6,653 nucleotides of DNA from DASWOJ01 sp964242325 (GTDB taxonomy: Bacteria > Pseudomonadota > Alphaproteobacteria > Acetobacterales > Acetobacteraceae): NCBI GenBank assembly GCA_964242325.1, contig CAXTCI010000255.1, forward strand, positions 1 to 6,653, written 5' to 3'. Made by a program: the position numbers and the translations under genes. Positions 6,251 to 6,653 of this stretch are shown one piece after another (positions within the stretch are counted from its first letter, which is position 1; every line of letters starts with the position of its first letter). The notes beneath the pieces are model-generated. The model had not been told where the DNA came from and ran no database searches. It saw only the letters and a list, made by a program, of their open reading frames with translations.

Positions 6251-6472
6251 CGGGTGTCTCCTATAGGATTATTGCATGGATAATTTATGAAATTATCAAA
6301 GTTTTAGTGTTTGTCAGAGATCAATGGGTTTTATCAAAGGTTTACGTCTGACCAATGATTGTGGGCACATCATTCAGGTTCAGGTTTGCCAGTAGATCAG
6401 GATTCTTCAACGGCAACCCTATGACGCTCCAGCAGGCTGTCATTGCATGGAATGATATCGGACAGACACTTA
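6251..6472 (-). promoter_or_regulatory. AT-richer upstream region of the deaminase-transporter-dioxygenase operon
   Basis: This stretch is clearly AT-richer than the operon and must carry its promoter. AGGAG at 6262-6258 is the ribosome-binding site for TTG 6250. A weak sigma70-like pair on the minus strand is TTGATA (6298-6293), a 17-nt spacer, then TGCAAT (6275-6270); it is only a candidate. TTATCAAAG occurs twice on the plus strand (6293-6301 and 6331-6339), exactly 38 bp apart, and GTCAGA (6313-6318) is the inverted partner of TCTGAC (6347-6352). These are the best candidates for operator sites. No intact protein gene is supported here: a minus-strand frame of 61 codons (6582-6397) and an open plus-strand frame from ATG 6355 both lack ribosome-binding sites and recognisable motifs. 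Confidence 0.45.
6258..6262 (-). promoter_or_regulatory. Ribosome-binding site supporting the TTG start of the deaminase
   Basis: AGGAG on the minus strand sits 7 nt before TTG 6250. It is a textbook-distance site and the main reason for choosing the non-ATG start. Confidence 0.7.
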
Positions 6473-6546
6473 GAGGCGGTTTTCACTACTACTCTGGGTT
6501 GAATAGATCTGCTCTGCCAATGTGTTGTCGGGTTCCCTATTTGCTT

Positions 6547-6562
6547 TCTCCTAACGAGGAGA
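6547..6562 (+). promoter_or_regulatory. Hairpin that buries the transposase ribosome-binding site
   Basis: TCTCCT (6547-6552), loop AACG (6553-6556) and AGGAGA (6557-6562) form a perfect 6-bp stem with a tetraloop. The 3' arm contains AGGAG (6557-6561), which is 7 nt before GTG 6569. In RNA the stem would block ribosome binding. Several insertion sequences are known to use such structures to stop translation from read-through transcripts. Confidence 0.5.
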
Positions 6563-6568
6563 GCAGCG

Positions 6569-6653
6569 GTGAACGAGAGCATTTTGGAGCTGATTGCGCG
6601 GGTGATCGAGTGGTGCGAGCCAGCGCGGGACGGTGGTCGTGGCCACCCGCCGA
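6569..6653 (+). CDS. Probable transposase, N-terminal fragment
   Basis: GTG 6569 with AGGAG 7 nt upstream opens a frame that runs off the right edge after 28 codons. The peptide starts (V/M)NESILELIARVIEWCEP and continues with an Arg/Asp/Gly stretch ending R-G-H-P-P. A short helix followed by a basic-Gly-H-P-P turn resembles the start of IS5/IS4-type DDE transposases, in which a helical N-terminal domain precedes a Gly-x-x-P-P-x-x-x-R motif. The catalytic core lies outside the window, so family and completeness are unproven. Codon use is GC-biased, unlike the AT-richer DNA just upstream. It is divergent from the operon, and the hairpin over its ribosome-binding site is a typical transposase feature. 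It could instead be an ordinary hypothetical gene. Confidence 0.5.
   Translation, partial: MNESILELIARVIEWCEPARDGGRGHPP

Larger units (their letters stand above)
6473..6653 (+). mobile_element. Probable left end of an insertion sequence, running off the window
   Basis: The transposase-like start at 6569 implies that an element begins within roughly 100 bp upstream. I propose a boundary at TTA|GAGGCGGTTTTCACTAC (TTA at 6470-6472 as the possible 3-bp target duplication), because IS5-type elements often duplicate a T-N-A triplet and begin with a GA-rich terminal repeat. The right end is outside the window, so the terminal repeat cannot be confirmed. The exact left edge is a guess; the presence of an element is more secure than its boundary. 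Confidence 0.35.

Noticed and set aside
6397..6582. Minus-strand 61-codon frame upstream of the deaminase
   Set aside because: No ribosome-binding site and no recognisable motif. It overlaps the transposase start and its leader. A remnant cannot be excluded.
6355..6653. Open plus-strand frame from ATG 6355 to the window edge
   Set aside because: No ribosome-binding site; its 3' part overlaps the better supported GTG 6569 frame and translates there into Arg/Ser/Trp-rich sequence. It stays open mainly because the window ends.
1..6653. CRISPR arrays, tRNA or rRNA genes, riboswitches
   Set aside because: No regularly spaced repeats, cloverleaf-like sequence, rRNA-like blocks or recognisable riboswitch core were seen on either strand; in particular no THI-box-like sequence precedes the operon despite the THI5-like binding protein.

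Overview
The window looks like the chromosome of a GC-rich proteobacterium. Most of it is high-GC with strongly GC-biased third codon positions. The gene content (molybdenum-binding protein, Asp/Glu/hydantoin-type racemase, Tau/Ssu-like ABC importer with an NMT1/THI5-like binding protein) is common in soil or plant-associated Alphaproteobacteria, for example Acetobacteraceae/Rhodospirillales, or in Burkholderiales. The taxon is inferred from composition and gene families, not proven.

Layout. (1) Positions 1-492, plus strand: the end of a Mop/TOBE molybdopterin-binding protein, then the 5' part of a secreted molybdopterin-dependent oxidoreductase broken by a one-base frameshift, an in-frame TAA and loss of its 3' part. 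(2) Positions 550-1484: a scrambled stretch holding an Asp/Glu/hydantoin racemase on the minus strand that lacks its N-terminal third. It abuts, at about 1088, a plus-strand reading frame with strong coding bias that I cannot identify. (3) Positions 1485-6250, minus strand: an intact, tightly packed five-gene operon, read right to left as adenine/adenosine deaminase-like hydrolase, periplasmic NMT1/THI5-like binding protein, ABC ATPase, ABC permease and isopenicillin-N-synthase-type Fe(II)/2-oxoglutarate dioxygenase. Gaps between genes are +3, +5, -4 and +25 nt. (4) Positions 6251-6568: an AT-richer intergenic island that must hold the operon's promoter. It contains short direct and inverted repeats and probably the left end of an insertion sequence. 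(5) Positions 6569-6653: the first 28 codons of a divergent, probable transposase gene whose Shine-Dalgarno sequence lies inside a perfect hairpin.

How it fits together. The importer order (binding protein, ATPase, permease, dioxygenase) copies the order of tauABCD, but the dioxygenase is of the IPNS fold family rather than the TauD family, and a purine-type deaminase is the promoter-proximal gene. The simplest reading is a dedicated uptake and breakdown module for an amino-heterocycle, such as an N-alkylated or hydroxymethylated purine or a related base. The dioxygenase would oxidise or dealkylate it and the deaminase would remove the exocyclic amine. The substrate is an inference. The flanks (pseudogenes, truncated racemase, IS end) show that the operon is an intact island between decaying DNA and a mobile element.
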